Below, in pieces: positions 8,616-17,458 of a stretch of 64,000 nt of DNA (positions within the stretch are counted from its first letter, which is position 1; the number at the start of each line of letters is the position of its first letter). This stretch comes from Aurantimonas sp965217685 (GTDB taxonomy: Bacteria; Pseudomonadota; Alphaproteobacteria; Rhizobiales; Rhizobiaceae), in assembly GCA_965217685.1 (NCBI GenBank), contig CBDCIZ010000003.1, forward strand, positions 2,790,001 to 2,854,000, read 5' to 3'. The position numbers and the translations under genes were made by a program. The notes beneath the pieces are model-generated. The model was not told the DNA's origin and made no database searches. It saw only the letters and a list, made by a program, of their open reading frames with translations.

Positions 8616-10616
8616 GTGTCCAACGATAGCGCCGGTAAGAGGTTTCCACTGGTAATTGACGACCCAGCCGATAATTCTTTCGCGGTCGCCAAACTTTTAG
8701 CTAATCTCTTAAAAAATCAGCAACGCGAATTCGGAATGACCGAAATGACGCGATTTCAGGTGCTTAGATCGCTGAGCTGGTCTCCGACCATCTCGATGTC
8801 GTGGATGTGGGGGCTCGGCTTCTTCTACTCGATGCACGTCGTATGGATTCAGGGTTGGATCGGCTTCTGGGTGTTCGCACTGACGAACGCCTGCGGACTT
8901 GCCCTGTTCGGTTGCGCCTTGAATTCGGATCGACGCGACCCCGAGACGATGTTTGAGAAACTAGGGCCACGTTTCGTGACGCTCTTCCTCCTCTGTCAGA
9001 TTGGCGCTGTCGCGATCACCCTGTTCTCGCTGAGCGCCTATCTGTGGCCTTTGTTGTTCTCCGGCGCCGACTCGGCAATTGGCCTCGCTCTTACGGCGCT
9101 CGTCCTGACTGTGGCCTGCGCCACCGGAAATTCGCTCTCCCTGCGAAAGCTTCGCTTTCTGCACGTTGGCTACCTGGCGGTCGGAGTCGCCGCGATCGCG
9201 ATCGCGTGGGTCTACATGCCAACCGCCCCGATCGCTCAAGCAAAGATCGACGCGCCGTCGACGCTGTCCGTCTGGACCTTCCTCTTGCCGACCTTTGTGG
9301 GATTCGCGCTCGGACCCTGGGGCGACCTTCAGCAGTGGCAGCGCGCGATCGAGATCCGCCGGAGCGGAGCGTCGTCCGCGGTCGCCTATGTCGGCGGGGC
9401 ACTGATCTTCCTCGTGCTCCTCGTCGGCAACGCCGTTTTGTCACGCTCCGCCGGGATGAACCTCCTCGTCGGCACGGACGGCGCCATCGGAGCCCAGAGT
9501 TCTGTTGCCGCGCGGTTCGCTGCGAGCGGATTCGGGCCCGGAATGGTTGCATACGTGATGTGGGCGGCATTCGCCGCTCTCTCGACGATCGACAGCTTCT
9601 ACAGCTCCACCCGCTGGTACCTGACCTTGCTCCTGTCGAAGAGCCTCCACCCCGCATTTGCCTTCGTTCCGCCGTCCGCGGCGTCGTCGCCGATCTGGGT
9701 CCTTGCAGTGGCCGTCGCCACGGCGTTCGCAATGAGCACCTTCGGCCTTTCCCAGACAACCTACATGATGCCCTATGCGACCCTTCTGGTGGGGGCGACG
9801 GTCTGCATGGTCATCGAGGTCGCGCGCGGCCCCGTCCGGTTCGACCCGTTTACCTGCTACGCTCTCGGCTTGATCGGGGCGATCGTCTTCTTCATTGGCC
9901 ATCGCGAAGGGATCGCTGCCCTTGTTCCCCTGTCGACGGCCATCGCCCTTTTCGGCGTGGCCCGGCCGCTGCGGGCGACCTTTTTCGAACGCTCGGCGAG
10001 TTCCAGGAGGCGGACAGACGCCCCCCGGATCGATGCCACGGATCGGAAAGCGGCGAACGATGCCCCAGCATCAGAGCCGTTGCCCGCGACCGCGACGCAT
10101 TCCACGCCTCTCACGGCGCACAGTGGCAATCTCACGCCCGCACACAGCTTCGACGGGCAATGGTTCGTGATGCAGGTGACCCCGACCTACGACGACACCA
10201 ACTCGGTCGGAAACGTCTATTTCGCCAATTACGTCCGCTGGGTGGGCAAGGCCCGCGAACTGTTCTTCAACGCCTGCATGCCAAAATTCGATCTCGAGAC
10301 GACCCGCTACTACGTCCTGACGAAGTCCTTCGAGCACGACTTCCGGCATGAGATATCCGAGTTCGAACCGGCGAAGGTTCGCCTGCGGATCGCCAGCCAC
10401 AATCGCAAGTTCGTCACGCTCGGGCACGAGATCGTCAGCGAGCGCCATGGGGTTTTGGGACGCGGCGAGCAGTCCCTGATGTTTGTCGACAGGAAGAGCT
10501 TCAAGCCGCTCGACATTCCGGTGGACATCGTTCGCGGGTTCATGCCGTTCTGGCCCTCCAACCGTCGAGCGAGCGAGGCGGTGTCCGACGGGGAGGATAA
10601 TCGCAGGGCCGGATGA
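8616..10616 (+). CDS. Multi-pass transporter-like membrane protein fused to a hotdog thioesterase
   Basis: A 666-residue protein of unusual build. Residues about 45-455 form roughly a dozen hydrophobic helices in a solute-transporter-like arrangement, with a conserved-looking GPWGDLQQWQRA loop reminiscent of sodium/solute symporters. After a polar linker (about 455-510), residues about 515-640 form a 4HBT hotdog domain, opening YDDTNSVGNVYFANYVRWVG. This is close in pattern to YbgC-type and enediyne-type acyl-thioesterases, which hydrolyse acyl-CoA or acyl-carrier thioesters. The GTG start at 8616 has no clear ribosome binding site; an ATG at 8736 is an alternative. The gene is convergent with the GGDEF-EAL gene. 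Substrate and role are unknown. Confidence 0.72.
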   Translation: MSNDSAGKRFPLVIDDPADNSFAVAKLLANLLKNQQREFGMTEMTRFQVLRSLSWSPTISMSWMWGLGFFYSMHVVWIQGWIGFWVFALTNACGLALFGCALNSDRRDPETMFEKLGPRFVTLFLLCQIGAVAITLFSLSAYLWPLLFSGADSAIGLALTALVLTVACATGNSLSLRKLRFLHVGYLAVGVAAIAIAWVYMPTAPIAQAKIDAPSTLSVWTFLLPTFVGFALGPWGDLQQWQRAIEIRRSGASSAVAYVGGALIFLVLLVGNAVLSRSAGMNLLVGTDGAIGAQSSVAARFAASGFGPGMVAYVMWAAFAALSTIDSFYSSTRWYLTLLLSKSLHPAFAFVPPSAASSPIWVLAVAVATAFAMSTFGLSQTTYMMPYATLLVGATVCMVIEVARGPVRFDPFTCYALGLIGAIVFFIGHREGIAALVPLSTAIALFGVARPLRATFFERSASSRRRTDAPRIDATDRKAANDAPASEPLPATATHSTPLTAHSGNLTPAHSFDGQWFVMQVTPTYDDTNSVGNVYFANYVRWVGKARELFFNACMPKFDLETTRYYVLTKSFEHDFRHEISEFEPAKVRLRIASHNRKFVTLGHEIVSERHGVLGRGEQSLMFVDRKSFKPLDIPVDIVRGFMPFWPSNRRASEAVSDGEDNRRAG

Positions 10617-10622
10617 CCGGCC
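10607..10622. terminator. Possible bidirectional hairpin between convergent genes
   Basis: GGCCGG-ATGA-CCGGCC forms a 6-bp stem over the stop codon of the thioesterase fusion gene, facing the convergent GGDEF-EAL gene. There is no T-tract, so confidence is low. Confidence 0.35.
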
Positions 10623-10637
10623 GCGCTTTCGCGGACG

Positions 10638-12986
10638 TCAGGCAACGACGCGGGGTTCGAACCGCTTCGACTTTCTGGCGATCATCTGCAGAGTCTCCTT
10701 TTCGGGTGCGGGTCTACCGAAAAGGTAGCCCTGCATCTCTGGGCATCCGATCTGCCGTAGGCAATCGCGCTGCTCAAGTGTCTCGACGCCTTCGGCGATC
10801 GTGGTCATCCCGAGCGTCTTTCCGAGTTCGACGATCGTCTTGACGATGCTGACGTCGCTTGCGACCCCAGGCATGTCCATAATGAAGCTCCGGTCGATCT
10901 TGATCTTGTCGACCGGAAGCTTGCGCAGGTAGCTCAAGCTCGAATAGCCCGTTCCGAAGTCGTCGAGAGCCAGCCGCACGCCGAGCTTGCGGAGGCTCTC
11001 CAAAACGTCCTTTGCCTCGTTCGTTGTCTCGAGGAAGGCCGTTTCGGTGATTTCCAGTTCGAGCCTCGATGCTTCAAGGCCATAGTCCGAGAGCGCGCGC
11101 TTCACGACCTCGATCAGGTCCGAGTGCCGGATCTGGACGGTCGAGACGTTAACCGCGATCGACAGGCTGCGGTCCTTCCAACTCGCCGCGAACTGACACG
11201 CGGTCCGCAATCCCCATTCGCCGAGAGTGAGGATCGTGCCCGTCTCCTCCGCCAGCGCGATGAACTTGGAGGGTGGAACCTGGCCGTGAACGGGATGTGT
11301 CCAGCGCATCAGCGCCTCGAAGCCGCAGAGCTCGCTTCCTGCCGAAGAAATCAGAGGCTGGTAGTTCAGCGTGAACTCGCTACGATCAAGGGCGCCCCGC
11401 AATTCGCCCATGAGCGAGGCCCGCTCCTCCTTGTGCTTGTCCATCGTCGGTTCGTAAAAGCGCAAACCGCCGCCGCCCTCGTCCTTCATCTTATAAAGTG
11501 CGACGTCCGCCTTTCTCATGATCTCGTGAGAGCTCTTCTCGTCGTGGGCGATCACGATGCCGACGCTGACGCCGACATCGAGGTAGAGTTCGTTGAAGAC
11601 GAAAGGCTCCCGAAGGCTGCCGATAATCCGTTCAGCGAGAGCCAAGTTGGCAGCGGCGTCCGAGCTCATGTGAAGGATCGCGAACTCATCTCCGGCGAAC
11701 CGGGAAATGACAAGATTCGGTCCGGCTAGGCCTCGGAGGCGCTCGCCGATCTTTCGCAGAAGGTCGTCGCCCACCGCGTGGCCGAATGTGTCGTTGACCT
11801 GCTTGAAGCGGTCCAAGTCGAGGCAGAGGACGGCATAGCCCGGCACGAACTGAGGGGTATTCGAGAACACCCCCTGTGCTTCGGCGACTATTTCCTCGAA
11901 ACGACGACGGTTGGGCAGCCCAGTCAGAACGTCGTGATTGGCTAGATGATCGAGTTTTGCGATATAATCGTTCTGAAGCGTCACGTCCGAACCGATACCA
12001 CGGAAACCGATGAAGTGCTGCTCGCGGTCATAGATCGGTTTTCCCGAGATCGACCACCAGCGAGGTTCCGACCGAACCTCGACCAGAACGCTGACACGCC
12101 GGAACGACCGTTGATCACGGATCGCCGAGATAATCTCCTGTGAGGGCTTGTCCGACTGACCTTTTGGCGCTGTCAAGAGTTTGTGAAAGCGCCAAGTCGA
12201 GAGAATCGCCCGATCGATCCGCGAGACTTCTGCAAACCGAGAGGACGGCGACTGGATCTGCCCCTCGGCGTCGATTTCCCAAAGCCAATCGCTGGAGTTC
12301 TGTTCGAAGTCGTTGAGGAGAAGGCTGCTCACTTCGCGTTGGCGGTCAAGATGGACCTGTACGACGGCCCTGAGGCTGACCAGCTTCGTGATCTGGAGGA
12401 TTGTCGCGAAAATGAAGCACGAATAGACCGCAAGGAGGATCGCGATGACGAAATAGAAGGCTTGTCCGGTCATGGCGAGCGCCACGAACGATCCTACGAT
12501 AATAGCCCCGGAATAGGCGATGCCGGCGGCCGGGACGAAACCAATGCAGATACCTGTCGCAATCAAGCCCGCACAGGTGGCCGCGACGAGAAGGCGACCG
12601 TCCGCGTCGGCGCTGCCGAACAGCGTCACCGGTATCGACGCAAGCGAGACGCCCGCCACCGCTGCCACCACCACCATTCGCTTGCGTATGGCCCTGACCG
12701 TGACTGCGTCGGCACTAAGACGTCCTCGCCGCCATGAGGCGCAGGCATGGGACGCGACAACTGCCAGGATGACGTTTATACTCTGCAGCCCGACGACGTA
12801 GAACATCGTCGACGCCTGCCAGAAATAGGAACAGACAATAGTCGAGACGGACAGGCCGGTCAGGACTGTGAAGGGAGCTAGCCGCAAGGAAAGGTCGATC
12901 TGGTCGATCCAGACCTTTTCCATCGTCTCCCGATCCTGGGCGAGGTGTGTGCTGCGCTCACGAGGGGACTTGGATACTTCCGACAT
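10638..12986 (-). CDS. Membrane PAS-GGDEF-EAL cyclic-di-GMP protein
   Basis: About 782 residues. The N-terminal third has five to six membrane helices, then comes a PAS-like segment (WLWEIDAEGQIQSPSSRFAE to GFRGIGSDVT). The GGDEF domain has the signature RFAGDEFAIL (AGDEF is an accepted active variant). The EAL domain has intact CGFEALMRW and LDDFGTGYSSLSYLRKLP with the metal-binding DD. It could make, degrade or sense c-di-GMP. The open frame extends to a TTG at 13055; I choose the ATG giving MSEVSKSPRER because TTG starts are rare and GGGG lies just upstream. A second c-di-GMP gene follows at 13519, divergent from this one. Confidence 0.9.
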   Translation of the reverse strand: MSEVSKSPRERSTHLAQDRETMEKVWIDQIDLSLRLAPFTVLTGLSVSTIVCSYFWQASTMFYVVGLQSINVILAVVASHACASWRRGRLSADAVTVRAIRKRMVVVAAVAGVSLASIPVTLFGSADADGRLLVAATCAGLIATGICIGFVPAAGIAYSGAIIVGSFVALAMTGQAFYFVIAILLAVYSCFIFATILQITKLVSLRAVVQVHLDRQREVSSLLLNDFEQNSSDWLWEIDAEGQIQSPSSRFAEVSRIDRAILSTWRFHKLLTAPKGQSDKPSQEIISAIRDQRSFRRVSVLVEVRSEPRWWSISGKPIYDREQHFIGFRGIGSDVTLQNDYIAKLDHLANHDVLTGLPNRRRFEEIVAEAQGVFSNTPQFVPGYAVLCLDLDRFKQVNDTFGHAVGDDLLRKIGERLRGLAGPNLVISRFAGDEFAILHMSSDAAANLALAERIIGSLREPFVFNELYLDVGVSVGIVIAHDEKSSHEIMRKADVALYKMKDEGGGGLRFYEPTMDKHKEERASLMGELRGALDRSEFTLNYQPLISSAGSELCGFEALMRWTHPVHGQVPPSKFIALAEETGTILTLGEWGLRTACQFAASWKDRSLSIAVNVSTVQIRHSDLIEVVKRALSDYGLEASRLELEITETAFLETTNEAKDVLESLRKLGVRLALDDFGTGYSSLSYLRKLPVDKIKIDRSFIMDMPGVASDVSIVKTIVELGKTLGMTTIAEGVETLEQRDCLRQIGCPEMQGYLFGRPAPEKETLQMIARKSKRFEPRVVA

Positions 12987-13158
12987 TCCGGACCCCAAGG
13001 ATTTTCGAATTTTGGTCCACCCTAAAGACGGCATATTAAGACATTCAAAATTCAAAGGGTTAACTCTTCACGGTCATGCCGATTTCAACCCGAATTTTAA
13101 TCATGTTCGTCTGGTGACACTTCTGTCGTGTTTCCGGAATATGCACAGGCATTGTAAC

Positions 13159-13230
13159 GTTGGCGTCGGCTTGTTTGTTGTTCAGCGCGGACTTTTCGGC
13201 CACGGCCGCAACGAGCTCGCTCTTGTTCAT
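13159..13230 (-). pseudogene. 5' fragment of an HU DNA-binding protein gene
   Basis: MNKSELVAAVAEKSAL followed by NNKQADANV matches the first 22-25 residues of HU proteins, including a good upstream GAGAGGG site. After that the frame continues into unrelated sequence and stops near 13060, with no beta-arm or Pro-rich region. The fragment keeps start and ribosome binding site but lacks three quarters of the gene, so it reads as a truncated copy. Confidence 0.6.
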
Positions 13231-13518
13231 CGAAATTTCCCTCTCCCGGTATGGACGCGACGAACAGAATCGACATTGCCACAGATGGCAAGGCGCTCGC
13301 AGTGGTCGGCGTGACAGCAACACAATGACCGTGACATGCGAACCACTATTTTTGGTTGGCTAACTGTCTGGAACAGGAAGCGCGGGTCTTAGTTTAAGTC
13401 GTGGGCTTTCGTTAAACACGCAACCAAATCGTCATCCCAACTTACTGATTATGATCGACTTTAGTGTCGGCATGCGGAACAACGCATTCGAGCTTTTTGT
13501 GCGCGATGAAGGCCCACG

Positions 13519-14778
13519 ATGAACTACCACGTTGCCATAGCGAAAGCCGGCAAACTCTTTCGAGCCGCGGCAGTCCCGGCCGTACTGAGCGACGAATATC
13601 GTGAGTTCGTTCTCGATCGTTTGCAGCGCATCCTTCCAGCGGCCATTACCGCTGGCACGGTGATCCTGATCGGACTGCTCGCCGTCGACTGGTTTGTCCT
13701 GCCGGACGTTCTCTGCCTGAGCGCGGTCCTGCGCCTGGGCGTCGGTGCGCCGATCGCGCTGGGCGCGATCCTGTTCCTGCGCCAGCCAGATCGTTCGGCT
13801 CTCGACTTCAATATCGCCGCCATCAGCGTTGCGCTGTCGTTTGGGACATTGGCCAGCGTCCTTTCGGCAGCATCAGCCGCGCCTTTGGCGGTCATGTATC
13901 TCTCGTCCAACAACATCACGATCATGTTCGTCATCCTCCTTTCGGGGATGCCGACCGCGATGGCAGCCTGTACCACGCTGGCCTTGATTGCGATCCAGGC
14001 GATCATTGTCCACCAGTCGCCAAACTACACGCCTCTCGCGGTGTTCCTTCTGACCATGGTCTCGCTGGGCCTCGCGCTCCCTGCGCTCCATGCCAACTGG
14101 CGCATGACGCGTTACCGGAACCGGCAGTTTCTCTCGGCACAGCGAGACAAGAGGCGGTTGCGGCAGCTCGCGACGCAGAATTCTCTGCTCGAACGGCTAT
14201 CGGCCCTGGATCCACTGACCGGACTTGTCAATCGGCGAGGCTTTGACGAAGCTTTGCGGACGACGATCGCCGAGGCGAAATCCAATCCCTCTGTCCCGAC
14301 TGTGGCCCTGGCAATGATCGACGTGGACTATTTCAAGCCGTTCAACGACCAGCTTGGTCATGTCGCAGGCGACGATGCGCTGCGACGCGTTTCACGGGCG
14401 CTTGCCGGCGCCACCCGTGAAGGCGATGTCGTTGCCCGCTACGGCGGAGAAGAGTTTGCCGTCGTCATGCCGACGACCCATTCGCTCGGCTTGGAAATCG
14501 CTGGCGAACGCTTGCGTGCGAGCATCGATGAGCTCGCCATTCCTCACCCGGCGAGCGAAACTGGCGCCCTGCTTACGGTCTCCATCGGCATCGCCTACGC
14601 CGATCGCCGGACCATTGCCTTCCTAACACCGGACCAATTGATCAAAGCCGCCGACAAGGCGTTATATCAAGCAAAGCGGGATGGGAGAAACCGCGCCGTC
14701 GTAGCACCCTGGATCGTGTCCCCGGCTCCGGCGTCACCGATTGTTTCGCGTTCCGCAAGACAGGCGGCTCGCGGATAG
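13519..14778 (+). CDS. Membrane diguanylate cyclase (GGDEF)
   Basis: A 419-residue protein with five or six membrane helices in the first 200 residues. A short coiled linker (RDKRRLRQLATQNSLLERLS) leads to a GGDEF domain: DPLTGLVNRRGFDEAL, MIDVDYFKPFNDQLGHVAGD and the active-site RYGGEEFAVVMP. It makes c-di-GMP from two GTP at the inner membrane. No RxxD inhibitory site is evident before the GGEEF. GAAGG 6 bp upstream supports the ATG. The nature of the membrane sensor is unknown. Confidence 0.9.
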   Translation: MNYHVAIAKAGKLFRAAAVPAVLSDEYREFVLDRLQRILPAAITAGTVILIGLLAVDWFVLPDVLCLSAVLRLGVGAPIALGAILFLRQPDRSALDFNIAAISVALSFGTLASVLSAASAAPLAVMYLSSNNITIMFVILLSGMPTAMAACTTLALIAIQAIIVHQSPNYTPLAVFLLTMVSLGLALPALHANWRMTRYRNRQFLSAQRDKRRLRQLATQNSLLERLSALDPLTGLVNRRGFDEALRTTIAEAKSNPSVPTVALAMIDVDYFKPFNDQLGHVAGDDALRRVSRALAGATREGDVVARYGGEEFAVVMPTTHSLGLEIAGERLRASIDELAIPHPASETGALLTVSIGIAYADRRTIAFLTPDQLIKAADKALYQAKRDGRNRAVVAPWIVSPAPASPIVSRSARQAARG

Positions 14779-14876
14779 GCGCATCCACCGACGTTGTTTG
14801 GCAACGACTCAAGCACCCCAATTGAACTTTCGGCGGCCGGATTGCGTTTCAAGCTCGATCAACCGGGACGAAACCC

Positions 14877-15152
14877 ATGAGCCGATCCAGCCGCACCGAC
14901 CAGGCACCCGCGCCCCAGCCGTTTATGGTTCGTCATCTTCCGCTTATCCTGACGGTTCTTTTCCTTACGGCCCTTCATCAGCCTTTGTCTCGGGGACTCG
15001 CACCTCAGATCGAATACGTGAATGCACTTCTCACCAGTGAGACGGAGACCGTGCCAAACGATGCCGTGTTCGAACCGTTGCAGATGCCGAAATTGGACGC
15101 AGGCGAGATGATCTCCGAGCCGTCCCCACGCGCCTACTCGATCAGTATTTGA
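14877..15152 (+). CDS. Small membrane-anchored protein of unknown function
   Basis: A 91-residue protein with one hydrophobic segment (HLPLILTVLFLTALHQ) near the N-terminus and an acidic, Pro-containing tail. I do not recognise a family. Its TGA overlaps a TTG that could start the next gene, so the pair may be translationally coupled, or may be two halves of one gene joined by a frameshift. Confidence 0.5.
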   Translation: MSRSSRTDQAPAPQPFMVRHLPLILTVLFLTALHQPLSRGLAPQIEYVNALLTSETETVPNDAVFEPLQMPKLDAGEMISEPSPRAYSISI

Positions 15153-15583
15153 TCGGCGTGCCGAAAGAGGCCCGTATCATTTCGGAAATTCCAATCGTCA
15201 GTGCAGCTGGTACGGGTACACGCGTCGTCGCCGCTGAAGGCGACGAACTCTACCACGTCTTTCGTCGCTGCAATGGCGACGAGGAGCTCAGCCCACAAGA
15301 GACATTCAACCTGGCAGGTGCGCGGGAGACCGCGCGTAAGGTCCTTGCTGGCGACCCGCTTGCGTCGACTTCCCCAGGAACACTTCGGATTCTCGCCGCA
15401 GCCGTCCTTGTCGAGGAAGCGGCCGACTATGCCTTGCGTCTGGCGACGTCAGTACCACCCGTAACTCTTTCCGATGAGACCGATCGGGAGGAGGACGCTT
15501 TACCAGAAGACGAGCCACCTGACGATCCGCCCCCAGCCAATCTCGCACAACCCAAGAGTCGCAAACGCGGTTCGGCGGAATAG
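15149..15583 (+). CDS. Hypothetical protein with acidic Pro-rich tail
   Basis: A protein of up to 144 residues. The middle (GDELYHVFRRCNGDEELSPQ, then LAGARETARKVLAGDP) looks structured, and the last 40 residues are acidic and Pro-rich, ending in Lys/Arg. The frame opens at a TTG overlapping the previous stop; a GTG at 15158 is another option. No family recognised. The preceding gene, in a different frame, reads directly into it. Confidence 0.45.
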   Translation: MIGVPKEARIISEIPIVSAAGTGTRVVAAEGDELYHVFRRCNGDEELSPQETFNLAGARETARKVLAGDPLASTSPGTLRILAAAVLVEEAADYALRLATSVPPVTLSDETDREEDALPEDEPPDDPPPANLAQPKSRKRGSAE

Positions 15584-15793
15584 TGAAGAGAGAAAGGGGG
15601 ACCGGGTCTCCGTGCAGCTCGATAGGAGGGGGAGAGACTTCTTCCAGCTTGCTCGGGAGTCAACTCCAATGGACCGCGAGACCATTTACGATCGTGTCAC
15701 CAAGCAGATCATCATCGTGTCCGCCGTCAGCGCCTATGGCCCAGAATTGAGGTTGTGATGTAAATCCTCAATCGCTAGAAGCCTGCCGAGAAG

Positions 15794-16339
15794 GTGGTGA
15801 AGGAGTTGAAAACGGCACCGGGTTCGAACTTCCTGAAAAGCCTTTTGTTCAAGGAACGGTTACGGAAGTACACGACGTTTCAGGTCGCGCTTCACTGGAT
15901 TGTCGTCGCGTTGGTGTTCGGTCAATGGTTGACGTCCGACGCCTACTATCGGACGCGCAATCCGTTTTTGCATGCTCGTCCGAGCGATCTTCTGGAGTTT
16001 TCAATACACACGTGGGTAGGTGCTTCGATCGGCGTGTTGATGCTGATCCGACTTGGAGTCGGGCTCGTCCTACGGCGTCCGGTCAGTGCCGGACCCCGGT
16101 GGCAACGATTGGCCGCCGCTTCCCTTCATACCTCGCTTTACGGACTGATCCTGGCGCAAGTCGGCACCGGACTTCTCGCGGTTTACGTCTGGCCAAGCGC
16201 TGGCAATTTCCATGCCATACTTTGGACCGCGATCATTGTCGTCGTCAGCCTGCATGTCTTGGCTGCAGCAACTCATGTCTGGCAAGGCGATCTGGAATTT
16301 TACGGCATGATCCGGATCTTTCGTACTCGCAGGCGGTAG
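15794..16339 (+). CDS. Cytochrome b561-type membrane protein
   Basis: A 181-residue four-helix membrane protein. It has the haem-ligand histidine pattern of bacterial b561/YceJ proteins: VALHWIVVALVF, FSIHTWVGASIGVL, SLHTSLYGLIL and LHVLAAATHVW. Such proteins move electrons between quinones and periplasmic acceptors such as superoxide or copper proteins. The start is a GTG (MVKELKTAPG). The gene lies just upstream of the copper island and could supply electrons there. A second b561 is at 32920. Confidence 0.85.
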   Translation: MVKELKTAPGSNFLKSLLFKERLRKYTTFQVALHWIVVALVFGQWLTSDAYYRTRNPFLHARPSDLLEFSIHTWVGASIGVLMLIRLGVGLVLRRPVSAGPRWQRLAAASLHTSLYGLILAQVGTGLLAVYVWPSAGNFHAILWTAIIVVVSLHVLAAATHVWQGDLEFYGMIRIFRTRRR

Positions 16340-16430
16340 ACCAAATCCGAGCGGCTATCGTTCCCATCGAACCTTGGAAATCCTGATCTGCACCCGTTCC
16401 GTGACGGTGTCGGTCGATCGAAAACTTGAA

Positions 16431-16446
16431 CCAAGTTCCAACTTGG
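16431..16446. promoter_or_regulatory. Palindrome in the promoter region of the first copper unit
   Basis: CCAAGTT-CC-AACTTGG is a perfect 7-2-7 inverted repeat starting just after a TTGAAC hexamer (16426-16431), about 90 bp upstream of the first copper-unit start. The arrangement resembles MerR-type operators between -35 and -10, but I see no good -10 at 19-bp spacing, so the regulator is open. Confidence 0.45.
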
Positions 16447-16538
16447 CGACCAGCGAATGTCTCGCGACGCCGATACCTGACGAAATTTTGAAATTTAACG
16501 GCTGGACGGATCCCCTCGAATTCGCTAGCGCTGGCCGC

Positions 16539-16925
16539 ATGAGCAAATCGAAGATATCGATTGACAAATTCAGACGCCTGCTTTCTGCAGCCGTACTGTG
16601 CATGTCCGTCATTTTTTCGCAGTTCGCTCATGCCGAGACCACGATCGACAGCGCAGCGGTTCTCGAAGCGGTCGTGACAGTATCGGCCTACTCGGCACTG
16701 GAAAACCGTGATCATCCCGTCGCTGACAATCACGGATCTTCGGATCATCAGCATTCGAAGAAATCCATGGGCGGAAAGTGCTCGACGGACTGCCCGTTTG
16801 TCTTCGTTCCGTACGACGGCCCGCGCACGTCGGATCGCATGCCGGTCACCAGGAAACTTTTCTTCGCGTCCAATTCCCTGACCGGAAACTTTCCTGCCTC
16901 GGACGACCGCCCCCCTCGAATCTGA
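16539..16925 (+). CDS. Small secreted His/Cys-containing protein heading the copper unit
   Basis: A 128-residue protein with a signal peptide (MSKSKISIDKFRRLL, then a hydrophobic core ending FAHA). Its periplasmic part contains a His cluster (NHGSSDHQHSKK) and GGKCSTDCPFVFVP, likely metal ligands. I place the start at 16539 because it opens the signal peptide; the frame is open further upstream from 16374. A similar small protein (24393) heads the second copper-oxidase unit, so these look like leader genes of copper-resistance operons. Specific function unknown. Confidence 0.6.
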   Translation: MSKSKISIDKFRRLLSAAVLCMSVIFSQFAHAETTIDSAAVLEAVVTVSAYSALENRDHPVADNHGSSDHQHSKKSMGGKCSTDCPFVFVPYDGPRTSDRMPVTRKLFFASNSLTGNFPASDDRPPRI

Positions 16926-17092
16926 TCCGTTCCAGGCTGCGCTGATGCGTGGCCTGTCGGCTGCTGCCTGGACGTTCGCGTCCGCTCCAGCCTCCGGAAG
17001 ACCGTAAGGGCGTGCAGCGCGCCCACTGACGGTTTTTACGCATCAAAGCATCCGAGAAGACTGTCCCACGTTCGACCGTGGACGGTGATCGC

Positions 17093-17458
17093 ATGCGCCG
17101 ATCAGGTCATCAAATGTTTCGTATCATCGGTGTCGGCTTGGCCGGCCTGCTTCTGGCAGGCTGCGCTGCCGACGAGCCCTGGGGCTTGCCTCAGACTACA
17201 CTTTCGCAGGCGCCTGAAGACCCTTCCATCGTCTCGCGCAATGCGGCCTATCGATCGGTGATCGGCGGATACACGGCGAGAACCGCGACCCAGCCACGGT
17301 CCTTCCGCGATACGGGCGTCGAGATAGCGCCGGTTGGAAACCCGTCGACGGAAGCGCCCTCCGCTGAGAATCCGGTCGAGCCACCATCGATGTCTTCGAT
17401 GCCCGGCATGGATTCGATGGACCATGGCAACATGAAATCCGGCGGAGGTTCGCGATGA
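17093..17458 (+). CDS. Small lipoprotein with Met/His-rich tail
   Basis: About 121 residues with a lipoprotein signal peptide and lipobox LLLAGC, so probably anchored to a membrane in the periplasm. The C-terminus (SSMPGMDSMDHGNMKSGG) is rich in Met and His and probably binds Cu(I). Its stop overlaps the ATG of the TolC-like gene (ATGA), showing an operon. A GTG at 17078 and an ATG at 17114 are other possible starts. No family recognised. Confidence 0.65.
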   Translation: MRRSGHQMFRIIGVGLAGLLLAGCAADEPWGLPQTTLSQAPEDPSIVSRNAAYRSVIGGYTARTATQPRSFRDTGVEIAPVGNPSTEAPSAENPVEPPSMSSMPGMDSMDHGNMKSGGGSR

